DNA of 64,000 bases. It comes from Muriicola jejuensis (GTDB lineage: Bacteria > Bacteroidota > Bacteroidia > Flavobacteriales > Flavobacteriaceae). The notes under the pieces were generated by a model that was given only the letters and a program-made list of their open reading frames with translations, did not search any database and was not told the DNA's origin. Positions 18,115 through 28,791 of the stretch are shown piece after piece (within the stretch, counting starts at the first letter, position 1; each line of letters begins with the position of its first letter). The stretch lies in the NCBI RefSeq assembly GCF_010671595.1, contig NZ_JAABOP010000005.1, positions 1 to 64,000 on the forward strand, read 5' to 3'. Made by a program: the position numbers and the translations under genes.

Positions 18115-18882
18115 TTATGATCTAGTTATTAAAATAACGGCAGAAGTGATCAATGTGGATAAAATGGCAATGGTAATTGAAGTTGATTGGCCTACAGATG
18201 TTTCTCGGATCCCTGTGGAGTTAGGCTCTACGTACACCACGTCATTCTGGGTCAAATAATAAACGGGAGACTTCGTCATGTTTTTTGAGGTAAGATCTAT
18301 TCGATTATAGACTTTAGTACCATTAAAGTCACGTATTACAAGAATATTATTCCGTACCCCTCGTAAGGTTATATCACCAGCTAGCCCCAAAGCTTCCAAA
18401 ATCGTTATCTGCTCCCCATTCACAGGATACGTGCCAGGCCTGGTTACCTGCCCCAGTACGGTAACCGTAAAATTCCTTAGCCGGATATTAATGATCGGAT
18501 CCTTTAAATACTCGGAAAGTCTGGTTCTAAGTAAATTTCTGAGTTCATCAGGGGAAAGACCTTCTATTTTGAGTTTTCCTATGACCGGAAAATCAATCAT
18601 CCCATCCTGATCCACTAAATAATCTACTTGTTCCGCACGAAAACCTCCTTCAGAATTCCCTCTGAAAAGATTGAATGGGGCACTGGCTTCTGGGTTAAGT
18701 GAGGAAACGTAAATTGAAACCAGATCATCAATTTTGAATTTCGTTATTGATTTGTTCTCATCAATAAGGGTCTCGTAATTACCTGTATCCTGAAAGTAGA
18801 CTATTTCTTTCCTTGAGGCACAAGAAAAAACGGTTAGTGCAACTATAAAAACAATTACAAAGTTGGAAAGTCTCCTTTTCAT
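18115..18882 (-). CDS. Wza-type polysaccharide export outer-membrane lipoprotein
   Basis: A 255-residue lipoprotein with lipobox TVFSC (Cys21 from ATG 18882). A Poly_export domain (FKIDDLVSIYVSSLNPEA) is followed by an SLBB domain (VTVLGQVTRPGTYPVNG, ITILEALGLAGD). It should form the outer-membrane and periplasmic part of the export channel together with the Wzc-type protein. A hydrophobic stretch SITIAILSTLITSAVILI lies at the C-terminus. The frame can be extended to 18927, but that adds residues before a proper signal peptide and would overlap the upstream gene, so ATG 18882 is preferred. It lies 20 nt upstream of the kinase gene, in one transcript. Confidence 0.92.
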   Translation of the reverse strand: MKRRLSNFVIVFIVALTVFSCASRKEIVYFQDTGNYETLIDENKSITKFKIDDLVSIYVSSLNPEASAPFNLFRGNSEGGFRAEQVDYLVDQDGMIDFPVIGKLKIEGLSPDELRNLLRTRLSEYLKDPIINIRLRNFTVTVLGQVTRPGTYPVNGEQITILEALGLAGDITLRGVRNNILVIRDFNGTKVYNRIDLTSKNMTKSPVYYLTQNDVVYVEPNSTGIRETSVGQSTSITIAILSTLITSAVILITRS

Positions 18883-18923
18883 CAGAAGTAAATTTATGGA
18901 TGTATAAAAATAAGCATGAAAAA

Positions 18924-20864
18924 TCAATACACCTTATGAATGTCCTTTTTTTGGGCAAATTCCTCTGTAACACTATCCTGCTTGTCAAATTCGCACAGGG
19001 AAGAATTCTGTGATACATACTCAGGAACTATTTCCTTCATTAATTTCACTGGATTCGACTTAAAGAACATATTCGTAACACAGAGCTCATCAATTTTTGT
19101 CCTTGTATCTGCATAGTCCAGATCACGGACCTTGCTGATCATGATCTTCTTGTGATATGTGGGCAATGTATTTTCTCCATTTGCTAACAATTCTTCATAC
19201 AGTTTTTCTCCAGGCCGTAATCCCGTAATCTTAATATCAATGTCTTCAGGATAGCTGAAACCGGAGAGTTTTATCATATTCTTGGCTAAGTCGAAGATCT
19301 TTACAGATTCACCCATATCGAAAATGAAGATCTCACCTCCTTTTCCCATGGCACAGGCCTCCAGCACCAATTGGGAGGCCTCCGGTATGGTCATAAAATA
19401 TCGTGTAACTTCCTTGTGAGTTACCGTTAAAGGACCTCCTTTTTCAATTTGCTTTTTAAACAACGGTATCACTGAACCATTGGAACCCAGCACATTACCA
19501 AAGCGGGTTGTTATGAACTTGGTAACTCCTTCCTGCTGTTTACAACTGATATACATTTCCGCGACGCGCTTTGTTGCACCCATGACATTTGTCGGATTCA
19601 CAGCTTTATCAGTAGAAATAAAGACGAACTTTTCAACCTTATACTGAACAGACAGGTCTGCAATGACCTTGGTCCCGGAAATGTTGATCTTTATTGCTTC
19701 ATAAGCATTATATTCCATCAATGGAACATGCTTATATGCGGCCGCATGGAAAATGATCTCCGGCTGGTATTCCTGAAAAAGGATGTTCATGCGGTTCTTA
19801 TCCCTGATATCGCCTACCACCGGGATAAAATTGTGTTTACCACTCTGTATTAGTTCCTGTTGGAGATCATATAGGGATGACTCGGCCTGATCTACGATGA
19901 TCAGAGAATTATAATTATAGTTGACAATTTGCCTGACCAATTCGCTTCCGATGGACCCAGCTCCACCAGTTACCAGAATTACCTTGTCCCTTAATTCATC
20001 CTTAATTCGTTCGTTATGAATGTGTATCGGAGATCGGTCCAGGAGATCTTCAATCTGAACTTTTTTGATCTGTGATGCCTTGAGTTCACCATTTATCCAA
20101 TCTTCAACAGGAGGAACGATCTTAACAGAAACAGGGAAATCAACCATGCTTTGTACTAAATCACTTAGTCTTCTTGGAGAAATATTGTGAATAGAAAAGA
20201 TGATTTCAGATATGCTTTTTTTATGAATAAATTCATGGCAAAGTGCTTCTTTACCATAAACCTGAATACCATTTATTTGTTTTCCTATTTTTTGCTTATC
20301 ATCATCGATATAACCAATTACATTTACCTGTTTCTTGGAATTATTTGTTAGTGCGTGATGTGTTAGAATCCCAGATTCCCCAGCTCCATAAATAACTACA
20401 TTTTTCCTGTTCGCTTCTAAATTATGTACTACGTTGTGGTAGAGACTTTTAAAAATAAATCGGGAAGCGGTAAGTCCTACAAAACTTATAAAACTGTTGA
20501 TAACTATAATGGATAAAGGAATAGTAAACTCATCATAGATATTATAGAATCTATTAAACAATACCACAAAAATGGCCATAATGCTAAGAAGGCAAACCCC
20601 ATTAAAAATATTGTAAACGTCTCGTACTCCGGTATGCCGAATAACTCCCTTATAAGACCCGGTGATTAGAAATGCGAGCGCAGCAATTAAAAACACCAAT
20701 GGAATTTGTAGGACCAGCTTTTCTACATCGAAATCAAAGGTGAAATTAAAACGAATGAAATATGATAATATAAATGCCGAGGAGACGGTAAAAAGATCAA
20801 TAACAAGAACAACCCATTTAGATGCAAAACGGTAGACGGAGCTGGTCAAATACTGTTTTATCAT
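18924..20864 (-). CDS. Membrane nucleotide-sugar 4,6-dehydratase (PglF/WbpM/CapD family)
   Basis: A 646-residue protein with about four N-terminal membrane helices (VVLVIDLFTVSSAFILSYFI and so on), a first Rossmann-like domain (VVIYGAGESG) and a C-terminal short-chain dehydrogenase domain with VTGGAGSIGSELV. The motif STDKAVNPTNVMGATKR has Met where classical SDRs have the catalytic Tyr, as in UDP-GlcNAc 4,6-dehydratases of the PglF/WbpM type. It probably converts UDP-GlcNAc to the 4-keto-6-deoxy sugar at the membrane. It overlaps the aminotransferase gene by 4 bases (start within stop), so the two are translationally coupled and probably sequential in one pathway. Confidence 0.9.
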   Translation of the reverse strand: MIKQYLTSSVYRFASKWVVLVIDLFTVSSAFILSYFIRFNFTFDFDVEKLVLQIPLVFLIAALAFLITGSYKGVIRHTGVRDVYNIFNGVCLLSIMAIFVVLFNRFYNIYDEFTIPLSIIVINSFISFVGLTASRFIFKSLYHNVVHNLEANRKNVVIYGAGESGILTHHALTNNSKKQVNVIGYIDDDKQKIGKQINGIQVYGKEALCHEFIHKKSISEIIFSIHNISPRRLSDLVQSMVDFPVSVKIVPPVEDWINGELKASQIKKVQIEDLLDRSPIHIHNERIKDELRDKVILVTGGAGSIGSELVRQIVNYNYNSLIIVDQAESSLYDLQQELIQSGKHNFIPVVGDIRDKNRMNILFQEYQPEIIFHAAAYKHVPLMEYNAYEAIKINISGTKVIADLSVQYKVEKFVFISTDKAVNPTNVMGATKRVAEMYISCKQQEGVTKFITTRFGNVLGSNGSVIPLFKKQIEKGGPLTVTHKEVTRYFMTIPEASQLVLEACAMGKGGEIFIFDMGESVKIFDLAKNMIKLSGFSYPEDIDIKITGLRPGEKLYEELLANGENTLPTYHKKIMISKVRDLDYADTRTKIDELCVTNMFFKSNPVKLMKEIVPEYVSQNSSLCEFDKQDSVTEEFAQKKDIHKVY

Positions 20865-21994
20865 GATAATATTTGCTTTAAAATAAAAGTAATTCGCTCC
20901 AAGTGTTCCTTTTCTAGATTAGAACCACTTGGAAGACAAAGGCCACGTTGAAATAGATCAAGACTTACTCCATTAACATATGCCAGATTCTCCTTAAATA
21001 CAGGCTGCTCATGCATTGGTTTCCATAAAGGTCTGGATTCAATATTTTGATCTAATAAAGCCATCCTGATCCTTTCTCTTACCTCAAAAGATGGCGTAAG
21101 AATGCAGCTTAACCAGCGATTACTATAGTTGCCTGGTATTTCATTTAAAAATATAATGTCCGGATGAGAACTTAACTCATCCTTATAAAATTGAAAATTC
21201 CTCCTCCTAGCATGTACCCTATCTTCAAGGACACGCATTTGACCCCTCCCAATACCGGCAACTACATTGCTCATTCGATAATTAAAGCCTATTTCTTCAT
21301 GCTCATAATGGACTTCATTTTCCCTTGATTGAGTAGCAAGGAAAAGAGCTTTTTCAGTATAGTCTTTATTTTTGGAAATCAATGCCCCCCCACCAGAAGT
21401 AGTAATTATTTTGTTTCCGTTGAATGATAGAACAGCGATGTCCCCGAACGTACCGCATTTTCTTTCATAATAAGAACTTCCAAGGGCCTCAGCACTATCT
21501 TCTAACACGGGGATTTCATATTTCAAGGCTATCTCATGAATTTCGTCCACTTTATAGGGCATGCCATACAAATGCACAGCAACAATAGCCTTGGGTTTCT
21601 TTCCTTTCTGAATTCTTTCCGTGATTGCCGTTTCCAGTAACTCCGGAGAAAGGTTCCATGTATCTCGTTCACTATCAATAAATATAGGACGAGCCCCAAG
21701 ATAGGTAATCGGATTGGCAGAAGCAGAGAAAGTAAAACTTTGACACATAACCTCATCTCCATGACTTACTCCAAGCATGAGGAGACCAAGATGAATGGCA
21801 GCTGTTCCCGAACTCAAGGCAGTAGCTAAAACCTGATCTCCAAGATAATTAGCTATATCAGATTCGAATCCTGTTACATTAGGGCCCAAAGGTGCTATCC
21901 AATTGGTATCAAAAGCCTCTTTCACATAATGTTGCTCAAGGTTGCCCATATGTGGTGAAGAAAGCCAGATTTTTTGCTGTAAGGTTGTACTCAA
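20861..21994 (-). CDS. DegT/DnrJ/EryC1-family PLP sugar aminotransferase
   Basis: A 377-residue PLP-dependent aminotransferase acting on keto-sugar nucleotides. SSGTAAIHL (61-69), EDSAEALGS and SFNGNKIITTSGGG with the PLP lysine at Lys195 are all present. With the adjacent PglF-like dehydratase it would make a UDP-4-amino-4,6-dideoxy sugar, as PglE or PerA-like enzymes do. The acetyltransferase needed for bacillosamine-type sugars is not adjacent. First gene of the minus-strand run that ends with the Wzc-type gene; divergent from the epimerase at 22318. Confidence 0.92.
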   Translation of the reverse strand: MSTTLQQKIWLSSPHMGNLEQHYVKEAFDTNWIAPLGPNVTGFESDIANYLGDQVLATALSSGTAAIHLGLLMLGVSHGDEVMCQSFTFSASANPITYLGARPIFIDSERDTWNLSPELLETAITERIQKGKKPKAIVAVHLYGMPYKVDEIHEIALKYEIPVLEDSAEALGSSYYERKCGTFGDIAVLSFNGNKIITTSGGGALISKNKDYTEKALFLATQSRENEVHYEHEEIGFNYRMSNVVAGIGRGQMRVLEDRVHARRRNFQFYKDELSSHPDIIFLNEIPGNYSNRWLSCILTPSFEVRERIRMALLDQNIESRPLWKPMHEQPVFKENLAYVNGVSLDLFQRGLCLPSGSNLEKEHLERITFILKQILS

Positions 21995-22317
21995 TAAAAT
22001 CAGATTTTAAAAGTTACCGGAATGTAAAATTATCCCTTAAATTGCATCGGTTATAGAACTTTAGTCACGTTTTATGCACGAGGTTGTCCACAATTATGAG
22101 ATATTTATATGATTCCTTATATAAAGGTAAACTTAATTCTCAGCATTGGGACATATGTCAATATTAATTCGCCGAAGGCTTTAAAATAATCGGTGGCGGG
22201 TATGATAGTTTTTTTCAACTTTTACCTTAATTCAATTCGATTGATTAAGAATTTACAAACAAAGATCGACATCCTTGGAGCCAGGATCATCCGAGGAAAG
22301 ATGCATAGAGCCATTAA
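21995..22317. other. Divergent intergenic region of the export and uronate blocks
   Basis: About 320 AT-rich bases between two divergently transcribed units, so it must hold both promoters. I see no exact TAnnTTTG box on either strand; TAATTTTA on the minus strand near 22027 differs by one base. No gene and no strong hairpin are visible. Confidence 0.45.
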
Positions 22318-23343
22318 ATGAAAATTTTAGTTACAGGGGCGGCAGGTTTTATAGGTTTTCACGTCGCCAAAATATTGTCTGAAGAGGGCCATCGTGTTAT
22401 AGGGTTGGATAACGTGAACGATTACTACGATGTAAATCTAAAATACGGTCGATTGGAAAAGTTGGGGGTAAGCCGTACAAATGCCGAACAATACGGTCTG
22501 ACAACTACTAGTTCCCTTTTTCCGGATCTCTCTTTTATTAGGATTTCCCTTGAAGACAGAGTACAGTTGGAGTGCATCTTCGAGAAGGAAAAATTTGATG
22601 TGGTCTGTCACCTGGCGGCTCAGGCTGGGGTGCGCTATAGCCTTGAGAACCCCCATGCTTACATACAAAGCAATATTGAAGGATTTATGAATATCCTGGA
22701 ATGCTGCAGGTACCACCAAATCAGCCATCTCGTTTACGCTAGCAGTTCCAGTGTTTATGGTTTGAACAAAAAAATCCCTTTTGAATCCTCGGACCGTACG
22801 GACCGACCGGCCAGTCTGTATGCAGCTACAAAAAAATCGAACGAACTCATGGCCCATACCTACAGTCATCTCTTTGGTCTGCCTAGTACAGGGTTGCGTT
22901 TTTTTACAGTGTACGGTCCATGGGGTCGGCCCGATATGGCGCTCTTTATCTTTACAAAGGCCATACTGTCAGGAAAGCCCATTGAAGTTTTCAATCTGGG
23001 AGAAATGGCCCGTGACTTTACTTATATCGATGATATTTGTGAAGGGGTTATAAAGATTCTCAAAGACCCTTTACAGAAAAGAAAAGAGAATGGAGAGCTG
23101 TATAAGATCTATAATATTGGAAATTCAAGACCAGTGAAACTCATGGATTTCATACAGGCCATTGAACGGGCACTCGAAATGGAGGCCAGCAAAGAGTTGA
23201 TGCCAATGCAGCCTGGAGACGTGCAAGCGACCTGGGCTAATGTTGACCACCTGATCAGGGATTATGGTTACCAACCTCATACTCCTATTCAAGTGGGAGT
23301 ACAGCGGTTCATCGAATGGTACAAATCGTATTACAGGATATAG
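22318..23343 (+). CDS. UDP-glucuronate 4-epimerase-like SDR enzyme
   Basis: A 341-residue extended short-chain dehydrogenase. GAAGFIGFHV binds NAD. LDNVNDYYDVNLK near residue 36 and FFTVYGPWGRPDMA are characteristic of UDP-glucuronate 4-epimerases (CapI/GalE-like). The catalytic YxxxK is Tyr168/Lys172 in SLYAATKK. It would turn UDP-GlcA, made by the Ugd encoded next, into UDP-GalA for an acidic polysaccharide. A 350-nt gap separates it from ugd. Exact sugar specificity is inferred from family signatures and the neighbour. Confidence 0.88.
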   Translation: MKILVTGAAGFIGFHVAKILSEEGHRVIGLDNVNDYYDVNLKYGRLEKLGVSRTNAEQYGLTTTSSLFPDLSFIRISLEDRVQLECIFEKEKFDVVCHLAAQAGVRYSLENPHAYIQSNIEGFMNILECCRYHQISHLVYASSSSVYGLNKKIPFESSDRTDRPASLYAATKKSNELMAHTYSHLFGLPSTGLRFFTVYGPWGRPDMALFIFTKAILSGKPIEVFNLGEMARDFTYIDDICEGVIKILKDPLQKRKENGELYKIYNIGNSRPVKLMDFIQAIERALEMEASKELMPMQPGDVQATWANVDHLIRDYGYQPHTPIQVGVQRFIEWYKSYYRI

Positions 23344-23694
23344 ACCATGCTGCCATTCGGCCAAACCTAAAATATTGGAAATGACAGAAAACTGTGCCAT
23401 TATAACAGGATGACCCTTATCACAGTAGGAATGGCTTCAATTGCTTCATTGCATCCCATTTATTCAGATGTACATTATTCCCATTCCTTGATAAGACCAA
23501 AGTTCCGGAGTATAAGATCTAACTGCTCCAGGTGATTTACTGATATCCCACGGACGCATATCCAAACGCCAGTCCTGATGAAATTAACACTATCATGGAT
23601 ATCTGAACAATTCATCATCCATATCCTTCTATATGATTAAGTTTTCGCATTTTTGCAGTCTATGAAGTAATAATGCTATAAGGTATAAATCACA
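23344..23694. other. Intergenic region upstream of ugd
   Basis: About 350 bases without a convincing gene. Short open stretches in several frames resemble nothing I recognise. CATTTTTG near 23649 differs from the -7 consensus by one base but has no TTG partner. No hairpin terminator is evident. Confidence 0.4.
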
Positions 23695-25023
23695 ATGAGA
23701 TTAACAGTTATCGGAACGGGCTATGTGGGTTTGGTAAGTGGTACCTGTTTTGCAGAAATGGGCAATACGGTTACCTGTGTCGATGTCGATAAAGACAAGA
23801 TAGAAAAACTGAAAAAGGGGGTTATTCCCATCTATGAACCCGGCCTTGAACCCATGGTCCAACGCAATATAGAAAACAAGACCCTGAGCTTCACCACGGA
23901 TCTCAGTGAGGCCTTACATAAAGCGAATATCGCTTTTATAGCTGTTGGCACGCCCATGGGTCAAGACGGATCTGCTGATCTGAAGTACGTATTGGGAGTC
24001 GCCAGGGAAATAGGGCAACATATGCAGCGACCCCTTATCGTCGTGGACAAATCCACGGTCCCGGTGGGTACAGCGGACAAAGTGCGGGTCGAGATCGAAA
24101 AAGTCTTGAAGGAAAGAGCGGTTTCACTAGAATTTCATGTGGTATCCAACCCGGAATTCCTCAAAGAAGGGGATGCTATCAATGATTTTATGAAACCAGA
24201 CCGCGTAGTCGTCGGCTCAGATGATGAACAGACCACGGCAACGATGAGGTCACTTTACGCCCCCTTTTTCAGAAGCAGTATGGACCGGTTGATCACCATG
24301 GACGTACGTTCTGCTGAGATGACCAAATACGTGGCCAATGCAATGCTGGCTACCAAGATCTCCTTTATGAATGAGGTAGCCAATATCTGCGAGCTGGTAG
24401 GGGCCGATGTCAATAAAGTAAGGATTGGCATAGGTTCGGATAGCCGAATCGGATATAGTTTTATCTACCCGGGAAGTGGTTATGGGGGCTCATGTTTTCC
24501 AAAAGATGTAAAGGCCCTGCACCGAACAGCTGCGGAGCACGGTTACCAGGCCGATCTCATTGGGGCCGTAGAGGCCGTGAACGATCGTCAGAAACTGGTG
24601 GTAGCAAAAAAGGTGGTCAGACGTTTTGGTGAAGACCTCAGTGGCAGAACTTTTGCAGTCTGGGGCCTGGCCTTCAAGCCACAGACGGATGATATGCGGG
24701 AGGCACCGGCGATCTACATCATCAGGGAACTCGTGCAACGCGGTGCTAAAATCCAGGCCTATGACCCTAAAGCCATGGATGAAGCACGTCACTATTATCT
24801 GAAGGACCTTATCGGGGTCACTTACTGCAATTCAAAATATGAAGCACTGATGAATGCAGATGCTATGATCTTGCTGACCGAATGGAAGGAATTCAGGTCG
24901 CCGGACTTTGAAGAATTAAGAGCACAACTGAAACAGCCCGTGATCTTTGACGGCAGAAACCAATACAATGATCAGGTATTGAAAAAAATGGGCTTCGAAT
25001 ACTTCCAAATAGGCAAAAATTAA
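23695..25023 (+). CDS. ugd: UDP-glucose 6-dehydrogenase
   Basis: A 442-residue NAD-dependent enzyme that oxidises UDP-glucose to UDP-glucuronate. [10 protein letters not shown] at residues 7-16 is the dinucleotide-binding loop, and [12 protein letters not shown] carries the catalytic Cys267. The UDP-binding C-terminal domain has [16 protein letters not shown]. Length and motifs are those of standard Ugd. It is 29 nt upstream of a second, different UDP-sugar dehydrogenase and downstream of the UDP-glucuronate 4-epimerase, forming an acidic sugar-nucleotide block. Confidence 0.95.
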   Translation: MRLTVIGTGYVGLVSGTCFAEMGNTVTCVDVDKDKIEKLKKGVIPIYEPGLEPMVQRNIENKTLSFTTDLSEALHKANIAFIAVGTPMGQDGSADLKYVLGVAREIGQHMQRPLIVVDKSTVPVGTADKVRVEIEKVLKERAVSLEFHVVSNPEFLKEGDAINDFMKPDRVVVGSDDEQTTATMRSLYAPFFRSSMDRLITMDVRSAEMTKYVANAMLATKISFMNEVANICELVGADVNKVRIGIGSDSRIGYSFIYPGSGYGGSCFPKDVKALHRTAAEHGYQADLIGAVEAVNDRQKLVVAKKVVRRFGEDLSGRTFAVWGLAFKPQTDDMREAPAIYIIRELVQRGAKIQAYDPKAMDEARHYYLKDLIGVTYCNSKYEALMNADAMILLTEWKEFRSPDFEELRAQLKQPVIFDGRNQYNDQVLKKMGFEYFQIGKN

Positions 25024-25052
25024 AAAAACAAGGCTCTATAGATGCTAAAAGA

Positions 25053-26333
25053 ATGGATCCAGTAAAAATTGCCGTAATAGGGCTGGGTTATGTAGGGCTG
25101 CCTTTGGCACAAATCCTCGCCACCCGGTATCCTGTGATCGGTTTTGATTCTGACCCCGGGCGGATAGCGGAGCTTGAAAAGGGTATGGACCGCACAAGGT
25201 CACTTACCCGGGAAGAAATTCTCAGGGTATTGGTTGCGGAACCCCCTGCAACTGCGGGCTTGTATTGCACCACCGAAGAGGCCGTATTGAGGAAATGTGA
25301 CTATCTGATCATCGCAGTACCCACCCCGGTGGATGACTCAAACAACCCGGATCTGACCTGCCTTTTTGAGGCCAGTGCCTTAGCGGGCCGGAACATTAAG
25401 GAGGGAAGTACAGTAATTTATGAATCTACTGTATATCCCGGAGCCACGGAAGAGGAGTGCGTTCCCATCTTAGAAGAGTACAGTGGCCTGCGATTCAACA
25501 AAGAGTTTTATGTTGGCTATTCCCCGGAACGGGTCAATCCCGGTGACCGGGAACATACCATAGAGAAGATCGTTAAGGTAACCTCCGGATCTACCCTGGA
25601 GGTAGGCAAAAAGGTTGACGCCATCTATGCATCGGTGATTGCCGCAGGAACGTACCTGGCCCCGTCAATTAAGGTGGCTGAGGCCGCCAAAGTGATAGAA
25701 AATACACAGCGAGACATCAACATTGCCTGTGTCAATGAACTAGCCAAGATCTTCAACGCCATGGGATTAGACACGCATGAGATCCTGAAGGCTGCTGGCA
25801 CCAAATGGAATTTTTTACCCTTTACCCCCGGTTTGGTAGGAGGGCATTGCATAGGGGTAGACCCTTACTACCTCGCAAAGAAAGCCCAGGAATTCGGTTA
25901 CCATCCTGAAATAATCCTGGCGGGTAGGCGCCTGAATGATAGCATGGGGCATTACGTGGCTTCGGAGGTCGTCAAACTCATGGTGAAAAATGAATTGCCC
26001 GTCAATAACTCAAGGATATTAGTACTGGGTATAACCTTCAAAGAGAATTGCCCGGATGTGCGGAATACCCGGGTGGTTGATCTCATCTATGCCTTACAAA
26101 GCTACGGTGCGGAGGTAACCATTTACGATCCCCGGGCATCCCGAAGAGAAATAGAAGAAGGGTACAAGTTGACCTCTTCAGAGGAGATCCCCGAAGGACC
26201 CTATGACGCGATTATCCTCGCTGTTGCCCATGATGAATTCCTGGCGTTCGATTGGCGGTCCTTGTTAAGCGAGAAGGGCATCCTTTATGACGTAAAAGGA
26301 TTCCTGCCAGGGGTGGTAGACGGCCGGCTTTAA
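25053..26333 (+). CDS. UDP-N-acetylhexosamine 6-dehydrogenase (WbpO/TviB-like)
   Basis: A 426-residue nucleotide-sugar dehydrogenase distinct from Ugd. [11 protein letters not shown] lies near the N-terminus. [18 protein letters not shown], with catalytic Cys266, and the stretch [14 protein letters not shown] are signatures of the TviB/WbpO subgroup that oxidises UDP-GlcNAc or UDP-GalNAc to the uronic acid. [12 protein letters not shown] is in the C-terminal domain. It probably shares a transcript with ugd. Since a WecB-type epimerase is present at 42730, UDP-ManNAc is a third possible substrate; the sequence alone does not decide. Confidence 0.88.
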   Translation: MDPVKIAVIGLGYVGLPLAQILATRYPVIGFDSDPGRIAELEKGMDRTRSLTREEILRVLVAEPPATAGLYCTTEEAVLRKCDYLIIAVPTPVDDSNNPDLTCLFEASALAGRNIKEGSTVIYESTVYPGATEEECVPILEEYSGLRFNKEFYVGYSPERVNPGDREHTIEKIVKVTSGSTLEVGKKVDAIYASVIAAGTYLAPSIKVAEAAKVIENTQRDINIACVNELAKIFNAMGLDTHEILKAAGTKWNFLPFTPGLVGGHCIGVDPYYLAKKAQEFGYHPEIILAGRRLNDSMGHYVASEVVKLMVKNELPVNNSRILVLGITFKENCPDVRNTRVVDLIYALQSYGAEVTIYDPRASRREIEEGYKLTSSEEIPEGPYDAIILAVAHDEFLAFDWRSLLSEKGILYDVKGFLPGVVDGRL

Positions 26334-26688
26334 CTTACCTATCAGCCTACTTGTTGACTCAGTTTGAGATCAAAGGAATTATCTAATCCCCGTTGAAAAA
26401 CTGCTGGAAAACTTCATGGATGTGAGGTCGATTTCCAAGATCGAGTTTCATAATATTCACAAGTACAACTGCTCTGCCTCAATCTTTAATGAAGTGTTAA
26501 AAGATCATGCAGTTCATCGAAAAAACCATCCGATAAAAATCTGACCCGGTACTTTCGTGCGTATAAAAGAGGACCTTTGATGGTATTTCATCGAAAAAAT
26601 ATACGTTTTGACTGGAAGATTGGGTTATTCTCTTTAGATTTAGAATACCAAATCCAATGTCAGTTTTGAACTTAACCTAAATGTACGC
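26334..26688. other. Intergenic region upstream of the beta-helix lipoprotein
   Basis: About 355 bases. One frame stays open for some 58 codons (about 26370-26543) without a good start, and resembles nothing I know, so I do not call it a gene. No terminator or exact -7 box seen. Confidence 0.4.
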
Positions 26689-28791
26689 ATGAAAAAATTA
26701 CACTTCCCCACCCTGACCATGCTCCTTGTTGTAATGGCTTTTTTCCAGTTTTCCTGTTCTAAGGATTCTGATCTCCTTCTTGAATATGTCTCCCAGGAGA
26801 ATGAGATACCGGATGCACAGACGACCCCTGATGTACCTCAAAACCCCTCAAATAACAACGACAATAACGCTCCTAATGTCAATGATGCTAACAGACCAAA
26901 CGATGTGGCAAATTGGTTTCCAAATGAGCCGAGTGTTTCGAAACCAGTTGAAACCGAAACTTACACTCCATCTTCGTCGTCAGATATTACTAATGTTCAA
27001 AATGCAGGTAAAACTGCAATAATCTCCAATTCTTTCGATTGTTCTGGTTGCACTTTCGCTGCAAATCAGATAATTCGACCAGCAGGTGGCACAATCAGCG
27101 GTGAGAATATTAACCTGAATGGTTCCTACATAGATAATATTGCAGATAGGGCATTTTCTTCTTCCGTTACTTTCAATTCTATATATGAAGATTCTTGGGT
27201 TTTTCCAGAAGTATTTGGAGCTATTGCCAATGACAATTCTGATGATTCAGATGCTATTACTGCACTAATGAAAAATGTAAAGTTTGCAAAGGCTGTTTCT
27301 TCTGCAACTTATATAAAGAACACCCCAAAATTTGTACATAGAAAAGGGGAATTCATCTTCGATTTGAGCAATGGCAAAATAGAAATAACGTCAGACGCAA
27401 ACTATAATGAGACATCAGACCAACAAGCTATGTTTTGGTTCTTTGAGCTCAATGTCAAATTTATAAATGGGGAGATTGATGGAAATGATTTGTATCCCGC
27501 AGCATTTAGATGGGCCTTCCCAGAGGCTTACCATTTTGAAAATTTGCACGTTCACCATTTTAAGAATGACGGGGTTTCGCATAGGTCAATAGCTTTCAAT
27601 GTAAAGATAGCATCGGCCGGGACTAACTCATGGAATGGCGGAAGTCCTTTTGGCACAAAATCTTCATCGCAACAATTTCAGAATGGATATGTTGGCAATT
27701 GCGTAATTGAAGATATTAGGGCCGTTGGGGTTGGTGTGCCAAATGGCGTAGCGCAAGCGTGGTGGATTCAATATGATAATATGGATACTTCTTTGGCCAC
27801 CATTTACCATACGGGTAACCTCATACAAAGAGTTTTAGGTGATGAAGGTGAGGGTATTTATCTTAATGATGAAACTTTTAGCGGTGGCAATAAGGACATC
27901 ATACACGGTACAACCTTTGTAATGGACAATTGCGAGATAAGGGATTGCACAGATAGGGCTATGAAGATAACCACGAGTAACGTAACCCTTAAAAATTCGA
28001 CTTTCAGACCAATAAGCGCAGTATATGGAAAACCTTCTGGAGGTGCCACAGTCGATTTTTTTACTCTCCTAGGGTCAAATTATCCCACACATTATACAAA
28101 TAATGTGACCGTACAGAATTGTTCTTTCATTGAAAGTGAAAGTCCAAGAGCAATGATGTTGAGGATAGGCAATTGTAAAAATATATCAGTTACCGAGAAT
28201 ACTTTTTCTTACCCTGACCTTGGTAATTATCAGGGCATCGTACTTGGAGCCAGCGGAACAAGCGGCACAAACGGATGGGTAACCGATGCTAATTTTTCAG
28301 CCAACACTTTTTTCAATTGTGGTTATGAAATATCAAATACTATTACTACAGATGGGACTTTGAATATCCATGATGAAACATTTTCTTATGATATGACGGG
28401 TACAGGTGGTTCTTCACAGGCTGTCTTTAGAACCCCTGCAGCAAGCGGAACACATGCTGATATTAATATTTATAATTTGGCCATTGATGTTGATATGAAT
28501 GGTGAAAATATCCCAGGATTTAAAGGATTAATATTTAGTAATGGTGCAAATTTCGTGGGAACAACATGGTCAAACATAAATCTTAATTATAAGAATGAGT
28601 TTACTAACAATTCAACTAATGGTAGCGAATTTGGTTTTCTTAAAGGTAATTTCGACAATACTAACAGCCTAAACGATATAATCATGACTAATGCTCTTGG
28701 TACAGGATCAATAATAATATTGGGGAGCAGTAAGGGGTTTTTATCATCTAATGCGAGGGATGATAAAGGAAATAAAATTACCTTAAATTAA
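26689..28791 (+). CDS. Beta-helix surface lipoprotein in the polysaccharide locus
   Basis: A 700-residue predicted lipoprotein with lipobox QFSC (Cys23), then an Asn/Pro-rich low-complexity linker (about 40-95). The rest is rich in repeated short strands with VTLKNSTF, VTVQNCSF and ISVTENTF patterns, typical of a right-handed parallel beta-helix such as in polysaccharide lyases, epimerases and glycan hydrolases. Its place between the uronate genes and a sulfotransferase suggests it binds or processes the exported polymer on the cell surface, but no catalytic residues can be assigned by reading. Base composition turns clearly more AT-rich from here to about 34 kb. Confidence 0.8.
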   Translation: MKKLHFPTLTMLLVVMAFFQFSCSKDSDLLLEYVSQENEIPDAQTTPDVPQNPSNNNDNNAPNVNDANRPNDVANWFPNEPSVSKPVETETYTPSSSSDITNVQNAGKTAIISNSFDCSGCTFAANQIIRPAGGTISGENINLNGSYIDNIADRAFSSSVTFNSIYEDSWVFPEVFGAIANDNSDDSDAITALMKNVKFAKAVSSATYIKNTPKFVHRKGEFIFDLSNGKIEITSDANYNETSDQQAMFWFFELNVKFINGEIDGNDLYPAAFRWAFPEAYHFENLHVHHFKNDGVSHRSIAFNVKIASAGTNSWNGGSPFGTKSSSQQFQNGYVGNCVIEDIRAVGVGVPNGVAQAWWIQYDNMDTSLATIYHTGNLIQRVLGDEGEGIYLNDETFSGGNKDIIHGTTFVMDNCEIRDCTDRAMKITTSNVTLKNSTFRPISAVYGKPSGGATVDFFTLLGSNYPTHYTNNVTVQNCSFIESESPRAMMLRIGNCKNISVTENTFSYPDLGNYQGIVLGASGTSGTNGWVTDANFSANTFFNCGYEISNTITTDGTLNIHDETFSYDMTGTGGSSQAVFRTPAASGTHADINIYNLAIDVDMNGENIPGFKGLIFSNGANFVGTTWSNINLNYKNEFTNNSTNGSEFGFLKGNFDNTNSLNDIIMTNALGTGSIIILGSSKGFLSSNARDDKGNKITLN

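Noticed and set aside
26370-26543. 58-codon open stretch without a good start upstream of the beta-helix gene
   Set aside because: It has only an internal ATG and no recognisable family. Considered as a gene relic but the evidence is too thin.
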